Source of the DNA: Takifugu bimaculatus
Lineage: Eukaryota > Chordata > Actinopteri > Tetraodontiformes > Tetraodontidae
DNA length: 64,000 nt
Reading direction: 5' to 3'
NCBI GenBank assembly: GCA_004026145.2
Contig: CP034983.1
Location: 10,742,658 to 10,806,657 of the forward strand
Position numbers and translations under genes: made by a program. Below, piece by piece: positions 13,501 through 25,100 of this stretch. The notes beneath the pieces are model-generated. The model had not been told where the DNA came from. It saw only the letters and a list, made by a program, of their open reading frames with translations, and ran no database searches. Each line of letters opens with the position of its first letter. The first letter of the stretch is position 1.

Positions 13501-14628
13501 CTTTTTCCTGTGGCTTGTTAGCGAGGAGCACACACACACACACACAAGTACAACAAAAACACACGTTAGCATCCCTGGTGTACACACACACACACACACA
13601 CGCGTGGCTAAGTCAACATGACACACCTCTGTTCCCACACAGATGCAGTGCGCAGCCCAACATGCGCCCGCACAAACAAAATGTGAACACCGACTTCTTA
13701 ATCTCAAGCACAAACACAATCAGATTGAGCGGCGAGGACTTGGCTCCACATCACAGGGAGGCGACCTCGCCACTTCTGATAATTAGCTTGGCCTGTTTGC
13801 ATTTTTATTTGTGGTGGCGGGGAAGTGGAGCCGATAATCTACGGACGAGGAGGCGAAGACGGCGGCCAGCGACTGCTGCTCTCCTTAAATTATTCATCTG
13901 CAGCGCGGCTCTAATGCCGCCCCGTGCATCTCAAAGTGACATCAAGCAACCGTTTATCCGCTCAAGGTACACGATCCTGGCAGCTCCGAGCGCATCTCTG
14001 CCCGCTCCTCTTTGCCTCATCCCCACGGACATCAGCGGCTCGGCCATTAGATTAAAGCGGTTTTCTTCCGTCCGTTTACCGGGACCTTCTTGATCAGGGA
14101 AGAGGCAAAAAACAAAAGCAAAAAAAAAAACTCTGCAGAAATTCCGATCTCAAGCCCATAAAGGCACTTGTTCACTTCAGAAGGACGCTTTGACTCCTGA
14201 CCACGTCACCTATTGCCCACCGTTGCCTACCTTCTCTATGACATCACCCCCCCGCCCAGAGGGTACCCATCTCAATAAAGACAGAATAACGGTTACTTCC
14301 CATCCTCATTTTCCTGAGTGGGAACGTTCAGCCATCAGAAGCTTCAGTGGGAATCTCAATGCAAAGACGATATATTTATACTGTGATGATTGAGTGGACA
14401 TCAAACACTCCCCCCCCACCAGTCCTGACTGAATTAAAATTCCATGCCGTCTGCGACAGCTCCGACTGTATGGAGACGGATTGATATGCATCCAACATGG
14501 AGCGTGTAATGAGGAGAGATGACGGAGCGCCTGGACTTTACGTGCACCTGCCACACAGTGGCGGCCAAGTCAGCCAGAGAGGCTCCGAGATGAAGATAAA
14601 CGGGGGCAAAAAGCAGCCCCCCCCACCC

Positions 14629-14660
<32 letters not shown>

Positions 14661-14686
14661 CACACACACACACACGTACACACAGC
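14629..14686. repeat. (CA)n microsatellite
   Basis: A 58-bp CA run with one CG and one TA interruption is preceded by a C-rich tract. Confidence 0.9.
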
Positions 14687-15271
14687 GGCCCTCGCTGCAG
14701 GGCTGATTTACAAGTTATGGGCCTTTTCCCCTTCGTTCCACCCGCAGTGGAAACAGAGATTAGACCGTCCGCCCGTCCGTCCGTCGGAGCCGTGTTGTTT
14801 TGGGCCACGGACACTCGCACGGAGAATGAAAAGGGGGCTTCCAAGCAACCGCCCCCTTCTTCAGCCTCCCTGCTTTCACCATTCCACAGTCAACTGATGC
14901 TCACTGGGACGTAAGGGCATTACCCCCCCATCCCCATCCTATTTTTTCCTCCGCTTTTCTTCTTTTCTTTGCCTGCGTCTCTCTTTATCGCCAACTTGTG
15001 AATGGCAGCCAATGGGGGCAGAGTCGCCTCGGCTTCAGCCTCTGTGACATCCACCGCCAGGAGTGATGCACGGCTAGAGGAAGACGGAGGAGGAGGGGAC
15101 AGCCAGAGAGGGGAGTGGGGGGGGGGGGAGCAGGAGACAAGAGAGAGACAGAGAAGAGATGATAGGGGAAACGTGTAGAGGAGAGAAGGGAGAGAAGCCA
15201 GGGAGGAGAACTGGTGCGAGGGAGGGCGCAGAGAGAGGAGCATAGAATGAGTGAGGCAGAGCAGGCAGGAG

Positions 15272-15272
15272 G

Positions 15273-15311
<39 letters not shown>
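15272..15311. repeat. (CT)n microsatellite upstream of exon 1
   Basis: About 40 bp of CT dinucleotides lie some 160 bp upstream of the exon 1 donor. Pyrimidine tracts like this are common near TATA-less vertebrate promoters, so this may be part of the core promoter or the start of the transcript. Confidence 0.85.
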
Positions 15312-15329
15312 AACGCACACACACTCTCC

Positions 15330-15475
15330 CATACACACTCTCCCAGCTGTGCTGTTGTCAGTCCCGGAATGTACGCGCTGCCGCGAAGAGTCGCATCCTC
15401 CGCCGCCGAGCGCCGCTGAGGAGCAGGAGCGGAGCCGCTGAATCGCGCATGGATGCTGAGCTCTGAAAATCAAAG
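15330..15475 (+). other. cdh6: Putative non-coding exon 1 (5' UTR) of the cadherin gene
   Basis: Type II cadherin genes usually begin with a non-coding exon, and the first coding exon here has its own acceptor at 18765. The best upstream candidate ends at 15475 with a consensus donor (AAAG followed by GTAAG) inside the CpG-rich block. The 5' end is a guess. It contains two short upstream frames: ATG at 15369 (16 residues, stop at 15417-15419) and ATG at 15449 (5 residues, stop at 15464-15466). The link to exon 2 is inferred, not seen. Confidence 0.45.
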
Positions 15476-16270
15476 GTAAGAGCTTTTCCCACTCTTTTTT
15501 CTGAAACGCACACTTCGGATGGAGCCCGCCTGCAGCCGCCCCGGGCTCCCATCCGCCGCCTGCGCGGCGGCAGAAGGCGCACGAGCGCGGCGCCGCGCGA
15601 ATCTGCAAAGTGTCACAAGTCCTCGGGGGTTGATAAGTGCGAAATGAACTGAGGCGAGGGGCCATTTCAAGGCTCCTCCACCCCGTAATTCGAATTAGCC
15701 TTGTTTATTTATTCATGCACTAGATGTGCGGGAGTGAACGCGGCTGCGTGCAGCCGAGCCAGGCTGCTCCTCGCCTCTGCCGCAACTTAAGCATCGCCGA
15801 AGCCTGCTTTGACTTTCTTCGAACGGCCGTGCAGAAATTCACAAGTTGCCGCTTGAGGACATTTACGGATTTACTGTTGTGGACGGGGAAGTGAGCCGGC
15901 GCACCTCTGCGAGTACAGAATTCCCTGTGCCAGCCCACGTACGCACATGCGCCACATACATGCACGCCTTTAGGTGCGCGTGCACCTGTTGTGCGGACGC
16001 AGAAACGCTGGGCGGTGAGGCGAGAGGCAGGAAAGCTGCGGCTCGCGGATTGGACGGGGGCACCGTGGCGTTCACAGCGCCCAGGACGCCCGGAGGCGTC
16101 GGTGACGGCGTGGCCGACGGCGTCACCTGTACGCGTGCACATCCTCCGCGGCACAAACTTAATCCACCCACTCACCTCTTCCCTCCACCCCGCCCGACTC
16201 ACTTTCCAGTCGCCCGTGCTGCTCTGTTCCGGGTGTGTTGGCGTGCACGGGGTCGTCCACATGTAACGCT
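15340..16270. promoter_or_regulatory. CpG-island-like promoter region
   Basis: CpG dinucleotides are dense from about 15360 to 16270, with runs such as GCCGCCGAGCGCCGCTG and GCGCGGCGCCGCGCG, in clear contrast to the flanks. No TATA box is visible at a sensible distance. The block overlaps the putative non-coding first exon and the start of intron 1, the usual position for a CpG-island promoter. The exact start site is unknown. Confidence 0.5.
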
Positions 16271-16499
16271 ACCGTTCAGAGCAAATTAGCCACAAACGCG
16301 CTCCTTGAATTATGGTGAGACGTGGGTGACCTTTCAGCGGTAAAGAGGGAGGAAGAAAGCACGCGTGCACGCGCGCACGCACGCACACACAGCTAGCCAG
16401 CGATAAGGGAATGAGATTAAATATGTGCAGTTGGAAAGATGGTGAAGTGGAGAGCAGAAGCAGACAGAACAAATAATGTCGCTGTGGCTGGATCCCACC

Positions 16500-16534
16500 T
16501 GTGTGTGTGTGTGTGTGTGTGGGGGGGGGGGGGG
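16500..16534. repeat. (GT)n followed by a poly-G run
   Basis: A 21-bp GT run passes directly into 14 consecutive G residues. Confidence 0.9.
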
Positions 16535-17439
16535 TTACAACTGTGGTCTCAGCCATTTTTAAATAACGATGTAGATTTTTACAGTCGGAAAAAAAACAAC
16601 CCAAAAAACATTTAGAGCTTCTCAATAATAATAAAAAATGTGCGCCGTGTCCCGAAATTGCTTCGAGGACTTCAGAACACAGTGGGTAAGGCTCGCTGGG
16701 GTCTGCTGGAGACCGTGCGCACAGGCTGAAGGTCTTGGGCTCCACCAAGTGGAGACTCTGCACCAGGCTGCGTCAGGCGCCTCCGCCTGCCCTCCACGCC
16801 GGATTTACGCTCGCTGCGCCCAGCAATCACTCAAGCTATCCGTCTTCCTGTCAATCACGCGGAAGTCGTCCCTTCTGCCGTGTCAGACGCCGGGTGGGTG
16901 GGGAAAAGGGCTTTAAATCTCCACTTTGGGTGTGCGTCCAAGCCCTCCACCCCCCCCCAGTAATCATGACAAGAGCTCTGTGACCTCGCGACCTCCAGGC
17001 TGCCCTCCGTCCATCTTTGTCACGTCTTTGACACCAGTAAAGGTGTCCCAGTCTGGATTTACAGCACGCGGGGGTCAGGTGCCACAACAGAGCGCCATAA
17101 AAGCACCAACGCTTCCGTTTTCCAGGCCTCCATTTGTTTTCCGTTTTCCTGAATGTTTGGTGCTTCTGACGTGCTGAAAAGCTAAAAACGAAGAAGGGCT
17201 GGCCGCTACCGTCGAAGCCGCACAAAGGCCGCCGACCTTGGAGCATCAGCGCTGCACTGGGCACGCCGACCTCATCAGACCGGCTGCGGCTCAGTGCACC
17301 TGGAATTATCATCCCACAAGTCAGACAGACTTTAACATTTTCTGATCAGCATCCGATCAAAGACATTCATCAAGGCCCGTTTCTTCCAAATGACAGAAAT
17401 GGAGCACCGAGGAGCCGCTGCCAGGCTGCCTCACCACAA

Positions 17440-17800
17440 ACATCGAAATTAGCTATTTTGTTGCTTCCTTTCCCCCTTTTCTTAAACGGCAGAGCCATAT
17501 CAGCTGCCTGGAGTCTAATATAATGATAAACAGCCATTAAAGAAATAAACCCACCTATTTCCGAGGCGGAATTTGAAGTCGAGCTTATTCAGCTGGAGTC
17601 TATAGGCTCTGGCACACGCTCAGCAGGCTCTCTCATCCTTTAATGGGCTGTTTGGGAGAATTCTGAAAAGACACGCTGGCCTAATGCTTAATAAGCACGC
17701 CACATCAAAGATTAATATCCAGAATGCTATTAAAACTCAAGGACAAGCTGGAATGATAATTAGAAAATGCAATCACAAGCATCAGACTAGATTAATTGCG
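17440..17800. promoter_or_regulatory. Candidate intronic enhancer/CNE in intron 1
   Basis: This repeat-free, AT-rich block has many homeodomain cores (CCATTAAAG, GATTAATATC, TGATAATTAG, GATTAATTGC) and a TCF/LEF-like ATCAAAG next to ATTAATA. No reading frame is convincing. The texture resembles vertebrate conserved non-coding elements. Conservation was not tested. Confidence 0.3.
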
Positions 17801-18434
17801 AGGCGGCGTTTGCTGATTTCAGGAACGAGCGTGTCACTGGTGCCGGGCTCGGGGCACGCCGGAGAAAATAACGCGTAAGACGGGAAAAAACAGGCCTAAA
17901 CTGCAATTTAGCACCGTATTTCATCAGCCTAAATCTAAATCAGAGCTCTCCCTGTACTCGATGTACTCGATCTGGCTTTTATTCTTTTATTTTAATATTA
18001 TTTTCGGTGGACGTTTGCCTCAGCTCTGCCGGGTTGCTCTGGACCACGCCAGCATCTGTTCGTTGTGACTGTTTCTGTTTCTGTCCCCCCCCCCACACAA
18101 CCCCATCGGCAGGAAATCTTGTTAGCTTAGTTATTTGATTTCCTTTCCCGAGGATCACGTCCGTTTGTTTAACGCGCTTCAGTTTCATCACAAAGGTAAT
18201 TCGTTTGTGGAAAATGGGTTTGATGACATCACCGTGGAGCTGTGAACAAAAGCAACAACGCGGCCCGGGGGGCGGCGTGCGTGCGTGTCCCCGGGGTGCA
18301 CGCTCCGCACCTGGACACCTACTAAGCGGGCTTCAGGAAGGTGGGATTTATTTGGGTCTAGTGTTGGAAAACAAAACAAAATTCATAATTTGGAAAGGTT
18401 GGTGAGTCAGCAGGATCCAGGAGGAGGGTGTGTG

Positions 18435-18436
<2 letters not shown>

Positions 18437-18472
<36 letters not shown>
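18437..18472. repeat. (TG)18 microsatellite in intron 1
   Basis: 36 bp of uninterrupted TG lie 293 bp before the exon 2 acceptor. A second, impure TG tract follows to about 18493. In the transcript this is a (UG)n tract, complementary to the (CA)n tract just after exon 2. Confidence 0.9.
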
Positions 18473-18473
<1 letters not shown>

Positions 18474-18765
18474 ATGTGTGTGGGTGTGTGTGTTTGTCTC
18501 TGTGACATGTAACTAGCGTAGCGACGTTGGCTTCTTTAATAACTAATATGCGGAGAGCCGGAACGTGGCAGCACTCCCTTTTTCCAGGCTGTGGCTGCTG
18601 CCGGGTTGAACTTCCGAACGTCAACTCACATCAGTGCTGAGAGATGCTGGATTTTTGGATACGTTTCATTCTCAGCAGCAGCTTCCTGACGCTGCTGCCC
18701 TAAAATGTGTCAGTGTTGGTCCCACCGCCGTCTCAGTTTTTGACCGGCTTTTCCTCTTTTTCCAG

Positions 18766-18897
18766 GCTTCCCAAGGAACTCGAAGTAAGGAATACAATGC
18801 ATGTTCGGGTGACACTGCCCTCTAGTGTTCATCCCATCAGAAGCCCACTGCCATAAGTCCAAAATCATCCAAGACCTCTCCCACCTGATTGGATACC
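18766..18897 (+). other. cdh6: 5' UTR part of exon 2
   Basis: The acceptor is a pyrimidine tract followed by TCCAG ending at 18765. The 132-nt leader carries two out-of-frame upstream ATGs: 18797 (19 codons, stop at 18854-18856) and 18801 (ATG-TTC-GGG-stop). It also carries a CTCF-like motif on the minus strand at 18815-18828. Confidence 0.7.
18815..18828 (-). promoter_or_regulatory. CTCF-like motif in the 5' UTR, reverse
   Basis: On the minus strand it reads ACACTAGAGGGCAG, matching CCASYAGRKGGCRS except at the first position. It sits inside transcribed leader sequence of exon 2. Confidence 0.35.
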
Positions 18898-19104
18898 ATG
18901 ATAGCCAATCAGATTCTGCTCCTGTTGACGCTCTCCATGCTGGGGCCCAGCAACGCCATGCCTTTCACGCCTGGGAATATAGGGAAACTGTTTGGGATGG
19001 AGGGCGATGGAAGGATTCTTCAGAGGTCCAAACGCGGATGGATGTGGAATCAATTCTTTCTCCTTGAGGAATACACAGGAAACGACCACCAGTATGTCGG
19101 CAAG
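18898..19104 (+). CDS. cdh6: cdh6 exon 2: start codon, signal peptide, prodomain, Trp2/Trp4 of EC1
   Basis: It encodes residues 1-69. The ATG at 18898 is followed by a hydrophobic signal (NQILLLLTLSML) and a short prodomain ending in the furin-type site RSKR (43-46). The mature protein should start at Gly47, giving GWMWNQFFLLEEY with two tryptophans that swap into the partner EC1 pocket in type II cadherins. The exon ends in phase 0 at AAG followed by GTATGG. A (CA)n tract begins ten bases into the intron. Confidence 0.93.
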
Positions 19105-19113
19105 GTATGGGGT

Positions 19114-19169
<56 letters not shown>

Positions 19170-22100
19170 CAGAGAAGCGTTTGCCATCACTGACGAACAG
19201 CAGGGCAGACGGAAGGAGAGCGTCCACGCTTCCTCCTGTCTTTTCCATTACGCTGCTGGTTCGGAGAAGAATGTGGGATTTTATCAGAGTCAAAGTTTCA
19301 TTGATTTACTCTTGGCCAGGCGCCATCAGTGCTAAAATAATCAAAAAACCAAAATGGAGGCCGACGAGGTCATTTTCATCGGACAAGCTGCGAATATTCA
19401 GTCACGAACCAAGCGGGCGGGTGGCATTTAAGCATTTTTCTGTTTTCTTTCTAGTTTTTAGTTGTTTATTTACACCAGGTGTGTTCTCACCATGTCGACT
19501 CTGCTGCCCCCTGCTGGACAGATTAAACGGTTTTCGGCGAGTCCGGTCGAGGGTTAGTTGAGGGTTCAGGGCGACAGGCTGCCGCAGATTGAGAGGAATA
19601 AAAGCGAACATATGAGACTGTTTTGGCATTTTAAGAGATAAAGATAGCAAATATCACTCCGCCGCCGCAGAATCTGTGCGCGTGATTCGGCGCGTGCGTT
19701 TGCGTGAATGTATTTTTAGTAGCTCTGACAGACCAAATAAGATGAACGATGGATGAGGTCACGGCCGACATCCAGAACTACAAAACAGGCAGACAGCTTA
19801 AACCAGCCTCGGGCGGCGGAACAATGGCTGGAGTTGTTTTTGAGAGACACTTTCCTCTTCAGAATGAGGACGACTCCCCCCCCACCATGCACCCAACCCG
19901 GATCTGAGGGCGTCTCGACAGCTCACCCGCGCTAACACTTTAAAGACAGGTGTGATGAGAAACGCTCGCGTTATCAAGCGGAAGGAGGGAAATGAGGTGG
20001 CTGTCGACAGCCAATTTTCTCAAAGGAAGCCGGCTTTCATCGCACACCTCATCCTCGGGAGTAAACAAGTGTCTTGTCGGAGGCTGAGGAGGGGAATATG
20101 ACAACTTCTGCTGCAACCATCATGGTGATGCCGCGACGCCGAAGACGCAGCAAAAATAAATGGGATGCGCAGAGTGGGAGGAGAGGGGAGAAAACATATC
20201 AATCAGGAGGGCAGATCAGATTCACCTCCTCGTGCTGTGAAGGCTCAGCAAGGAAAAACAGGGAGTGGAGAAGAAACTGATGCGTTGGTGACTCGGAAGA
20301 TTTCACGGGGATCATTGATGGTGTTTGGCATCCGGCTTCTGCCAGCTTTACATTCGCCCATTTGAAAGTGTCGCCAAACCCAGAGAGTTTGGGGAGTGCT
20401 GCAGCCGCCCCCACCCAGCTGAAAGAGCCCCCAGCGTCCACCACCTGGGTGATGGCGCCGATGCACTCCGCTAGAAATGTGACGGCGTGGGGCTGGTTGC
20501 GATATTTGCCGGGTTTATTATTTATCCATCCATTCAATCTCTCGGACAGGACAGCTGGAAAACAGTCACGTCCAAAGCAAAATAATGATACCAGGAATAA
20601 AGGGGAGGGGGGGGGGGGACAAAAGACTAATGGGCGCAGAAAAGAGAGGAATCAATAAAATGGTTAGAAAGAAAAAGGTGCAAAACAAGGCTGCAGATTG
20701 GAAGAGCAGATTGTTGGGGGGGGGGGGGGGGGGGGCAAAGAGGGAGAACCATCACTAAATGGAAAAAGCACTTTCATGGCCAGCACAAAGCCATCAAAGC
20801 CTTGATGGTTTTCCTCATAAAGATCATTTAATGGCCTTGGCGGCGCACTGTGGGAGACCTTGTTTATTTCACATCCAATCAAGCCCCTCCAATCAGCCCC
20901 CACACACTCGCTCACTGTCACTTGAGCTTGATTCCTTGATTACGGCAATCAGATTTGATGTAAAGGATAGTCGGCCCGGCTCCCGCTCCGAGTCGAAGCC
21001 CCGTAATAAACGTGCCGCTCGCCGGACCGCTCAAAAAAGGGGCGCAGCGCTCCCCGCTGGCGGCTGCTGAGCGACACCTAGCGCAAAGAACGGGGAAAAA
21101 AAGACGATAAGAAAAACAGCAACGAGAGAAAAGACGGGGCACCGGCGGACCAGGCGCGGCGTTCCGTGAATGCAAACGCGCCGCCGCTTTCAAGCCTCGA
21201 ATCTCATTCTAACTGATTTCCACGAGGCCGTTAATGAGCGCGCGCGGCGGCGGCGTGCGGCTCCGCTGCCCTACTTCTTAAGCGAGGCTGTGAAGCGCCA
21301 ACACTCGCAATGCGGAGCAATACAATGGCAAACTTTGAACCGAGGAGCATCGCGCCGCCGTGTTTGAAGTCAACCAAATCCCATTAACTGCCTGCCACAC
21401 TGCATTGTCTTGTAAAGAGTGCGGGCTGCGCAGAATTAGAATATTCCAACTTCTCCCGCTTTGTTGTATTAACTGTGCTGCCAATATGTATCCTTGAGAC
21501 GCTGCACAATTCAGCCACGTGCGGAATTCTGCAGCCATTCTCACTACAGAGCGGGCCAGCTCCCATAACTGAGCACCTTTGCGTAGACTTCTACATTAGA
21601 TGACTGCTCCTGTCGTCCTTTTTCCTGTCTTGAGAGACGGAGGAAGCGAGAGAGCAGGAGTAATTATTCTGTATCCGTCCTACTCTCTGCTTTGCTATCT
21701 CCTCTTTGCAGCAGTGGGCAATGCTTACCGGAGACCTGACAAGAATTGCCAATGGTTTTGCTCATTTGCCGACAATTCCTCAGTGTTTGTGCGAGGCGAT
21801 TTAACTCATCAAGGCGCTCTTCTGTGCTTGTGTTGCAAGGCCTTGAAAAGGCTGTATTAGTGCTGCAAGGCCTTGAAAGGGAGAGCCAGTAAATCTCTGC
21901 AAACGCAGCTAGCTCGTGCTGACATTTGATTTTGTCGCAACGGCGCGCCGCACTCGTCGGGGATGCGAATGCCGTGTTTGCAGTAACTGCGCACAAGGGT
22001 GGATTTTGGGACTGGTATAATAGAGGCCGGCTCCTGGCATCCGGAGGTAAATCTCCTCTATTGCTGATGCATCTCAAGGAGATTAAACCCTGCTGTCGTG

Positions 22101-25100
22101 CACAGAGCCGTCTCACTCGGGGAACACGGCTGAAACATATATTTGGTTGTGAAATATGTTCGAGCCGGAGCTCTTACACAGCGCGCAGAAGCAGGCCATC
22201 GCTCCGCGGCAGCTTATTGGCTGAGATCCAGGTTATGCTATAGATCACTCCCTGGGACGCTAGCGTTAGCTACGTGGCTAACTGAGCTCGAGATGCACTG
22301 TTGTGCAGAAGAGGCGCCGCGCTCCGTGTCATCCCCTGGCGCTCCAGAGCAACTGCTCTGGCATCAGTTTTACTCTGCTTCACCAACAAGTCGAGTCGTC
22401 TTTCCATCCGCTATTCCGTAAATCACGGAGAGAAAACTAGAGCGTGTTCCCTCTATAAAATACAAGACGGGACCGTTCCACACAATGACTCTGATGATTG
22501 ATGGGCCGGCTGCATGCCCAGATATTTCAGACTGATAAAGATCGGCTGTGCCTGACAGAATTAAACCTGCTCTCGAGGGAGGAAAATATAAGGCCACAGT
22601 GGGTTGGACAATTTAAAGGGGTTGAGAAAACGTAATATTTCATTTCCTCCCAGCTTCAAATCTCAAGCTTTTCAGTGATCCTTCAGCAACCTCTGCGTTT
22701 GATTGTTAGACATTTATCCACCTCAGTGATGAAGCACCTCACGCAGATGCAGTGTCTCAGCGCGAAGAGGTGATTGGCGTTTCCTTTTAGTGGCTGTGAA
22801 CGTGCACAGTAAAGGCATGAAATCAATTTGAATACAAAAATCCATAAACACTCTCATGCTTGCCTAAAATTAGCATGTAATCAATAGCCGCCGCCGCCGC
22901 CGCAGCAGCGGGATTCGTGAAAATGAGGCGTTTTGGACAAGTGGGGACAGAATTTATATTCATTTAGAACGACAAAGCACAAAAATCTATGTGAAAACTG
23001 GAAGTTCTCCTTTAAAGACTTTGGATAATGGACAGTATTTTCATATGGAATTCACTGCGTGTTATTCATGTGATCTTGACAGCAATCTTGTCTCCGCACG
23101 CCTCCCTCTTTTCCTTTATTCTTCCTGGGAACAGCTAACTGGCAATAAAGTTTGGATTTCCACTCAAATCTGTTGTGTTGACATCAGTCTCCCAACTGTC
23201 GAGAAATAATTAGCGCTCTCCCAGCGTGCCGACATTAATATTAATAAGCTGCTGATGTACATTCGGTGTCCTTAACGTCGTGTTGTTTAAAATGCAAACT
23301 GGAGAGATGGTGCTTGAGATGTATCTGCCGGCACACCCGGCGCGCTAATGAGAACCAAAAATCAAGGGTCTGTCACAGGAAGGCGCCATTACTCCTCCGT
23401 GATGCATCGGGCCTCTCCAAGGTGATGGATAGGTCAGAGGTGACTAATTTTAGGAATTGTTGCTGTAGGTCAGACTGGCGCTCATTTTTCAAAGGGGCAA
23501 TTTCAAAGAAAATTCTCAGACTAATTTGATCCGAACTAATGGAATATGTCGCGCTTGACGTGGTGGCCGCCGGGGTAATGTTCTGTTCTTAGATTCCTCT
23601 CCGGGTTTACGAGATCTCCGAAGATACGGCGGGGGAGGTGGGGCAACAGGCATTCATTAAACCCGTATGAAATCCTTAAACATGATTTCTGCTGATGCTA
23701 ACATGCTAGCATTGCTGCTCGCAAAGTGGTTGCAAGAGCGTGGTGGAGAAAATATGAGTGATCTCTATTTGTAGTGAAAACCCTGGTCCATGGCCAGCAC
23801 TTCCGTAAATCCAATATCAGAAAAAGGATTCCGTATTTCTAAAGAGCTGCTGGTGTCACTACTCATCAAGGACCCCTATTGTGAACAGGTACCGATCCAA
23901 AGGGAGACGACGGTGTGATATCGATGAGGAGCCCTAATGAGATGACAGATGGGGCGCCGTCGAGGCTCAGAGTCATCATTTCCATAACCCTCCGTGAACG
24001 CTTGAGTCCACATGAGCAATCTGCCGCGTTTCAGACGCCAGATTCTTTCAAGAATAACCCAGTAATGTTCTCAGGGAACTCCAGAGCTCCCAGTCCAACT
24101 GCCCATTAAGATGGCGTCCGCATCCCTTCACCTTCCACACAGATTGTGAAATATAGATGATTGATGATGATTATTTTTTATTCCAGCTGCATTCCAACAT
24201 GGACAAAGGCAATGGCAACGTCAGGTACGTTCTGACCGGAGACGGGGCGGGCACCTTGTTCCTCATCGACGAGAAGTCCGGCGACATCCACGCCACCAAG
24301 AGGCTGGACAGGGAGGAGAAGGCCATGTACACCCTCAACGCAAAGGTGTTGGACCGAAACACCAACGCGGAGCTGGAGCCCGACACGGAATTCAACATCA
24401 AAATCCACGACATCAACGACAACGCGCCCAAGTTCTCAAAGGAAATTTACTTCGCCAGCGTCCCCGAGATGTCTGACGTCGGTGAGCCAGTAAAAGCAGG
24501 GCGTCCGGGGCGTTCCTGAAGAGGGAACCCGCGTCGCCTTCCTCCTCTCTGCACCGTGTCATTTCTTTTCTGGGGTTCATTAAGCATTCAGAACAAAGGA
24601 AAGCATTTGGTATTTAAACAGCAGAGACGGAGCGGAGATCGGAACAGTTCTGCCAATTAAAGACATCGCTTCATCGAGCGCGGCCTGTAAAGATGACGCA
24701 AACAACTCGAAATCAACCCCTAATTACGCAAGAACTAATGAATAAGTAGGCGCCCTCGAGGGTGAATCGTTGTTTACTGGTGACAGACAACAGGATCGCC
24801 AGGATCTCCCGGCTGATCCCAGACTGATGAAAGGGTGGAGCCGGGTTAAACGGTACTAACTAATAACCTGCTTTATATTTTTAGACAGAACGTGCGGGTT
24901 AATAAAGGCAGCCAGCCGTGAAATATCAGCAGCTCCCTTTTCCACCGACAGTGCAGCGACTAAGTGGGACAGATGTTCCAGGGCTCATTAGCATGCGCGG
25001 AGACGGTCCGACACAAACTGGGCCCGGCAGAGGTCCTCTGAATGCCAAGGACAGTGTTTGCAGCGCGGCGCTGCTGGAACACTCGGGTGGATTATCCACG

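Larger units (their letters stand above)
13501..15330. other. Microsatellite-rich proximal upstream region
   Basis: CA tracts lie at 13529-13546, 13582-13602 and 14629-14686, with short C and A homopolymers, and a (CT)n tract lies just before the candidate first exon. The open frames here are low-complexity products of these repeats. As the last 1.8 kb before the likely promoter, the stretch may carry proximal regulatory sites, but I cannot name any with confidence. Confidence 0.5.
15476..18765 (+). other. cdh6: Intron 1 (3290 bp if exon 1 is correct)
   Basis: It begins in the CpG-rich block and ends with a good pyrimidine tract and CAG acceptor. It contains a GT/G tract (16500-16534), a (GT)18 tract (18437-18472) and a repeat-free AT-rich block at 17440-17800. 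No coding exon is recognisable. First introns of this kind often carry enhancers. Confidence 0.5.
19105..24186 (+). other. cdh6: Intron 2 (5082 bp), the largest intron
   Basis: It holds the (CA)n tract next to the donor, a perfect CTCF-type motif (19504-19517), a run of 20 G (20716-20735), a TCF-like palindrome (20791-20808), a CpG-dense block (about 20950-21270), a duplicated CAAGGCCTTG element (21834-21878) and long repeat-poor stretches (21190-22640). No coding exon is recognisable. The acceptor is TTCCAG at 24181-24186. Large second introns of cadherin genes commonly carry enhancers. Confidence 0.7.

Noticed and set aside
13515..14093. 192-codon plus-strand frame starting in CA repeats
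   Set aside because: Thr-His repeats from (CA)n followed by sequence without any recognisable motif; lies in the upstream region without splice support.
14985..15665. 226-codon minus-strand open frame
   Set aside because: It runs through the (CT)n tract and the CpG-rich promoter on the antisense strand, with low-complexity Ser/Leu/Pro and Glu/Arg stretches and no domain.
18992..19561. 189-codon frame overlapping exon 2 in another phase
   Set aside because: Shadow of the real cadherin exon, extended by stop-free translation of the (CA)n tract.
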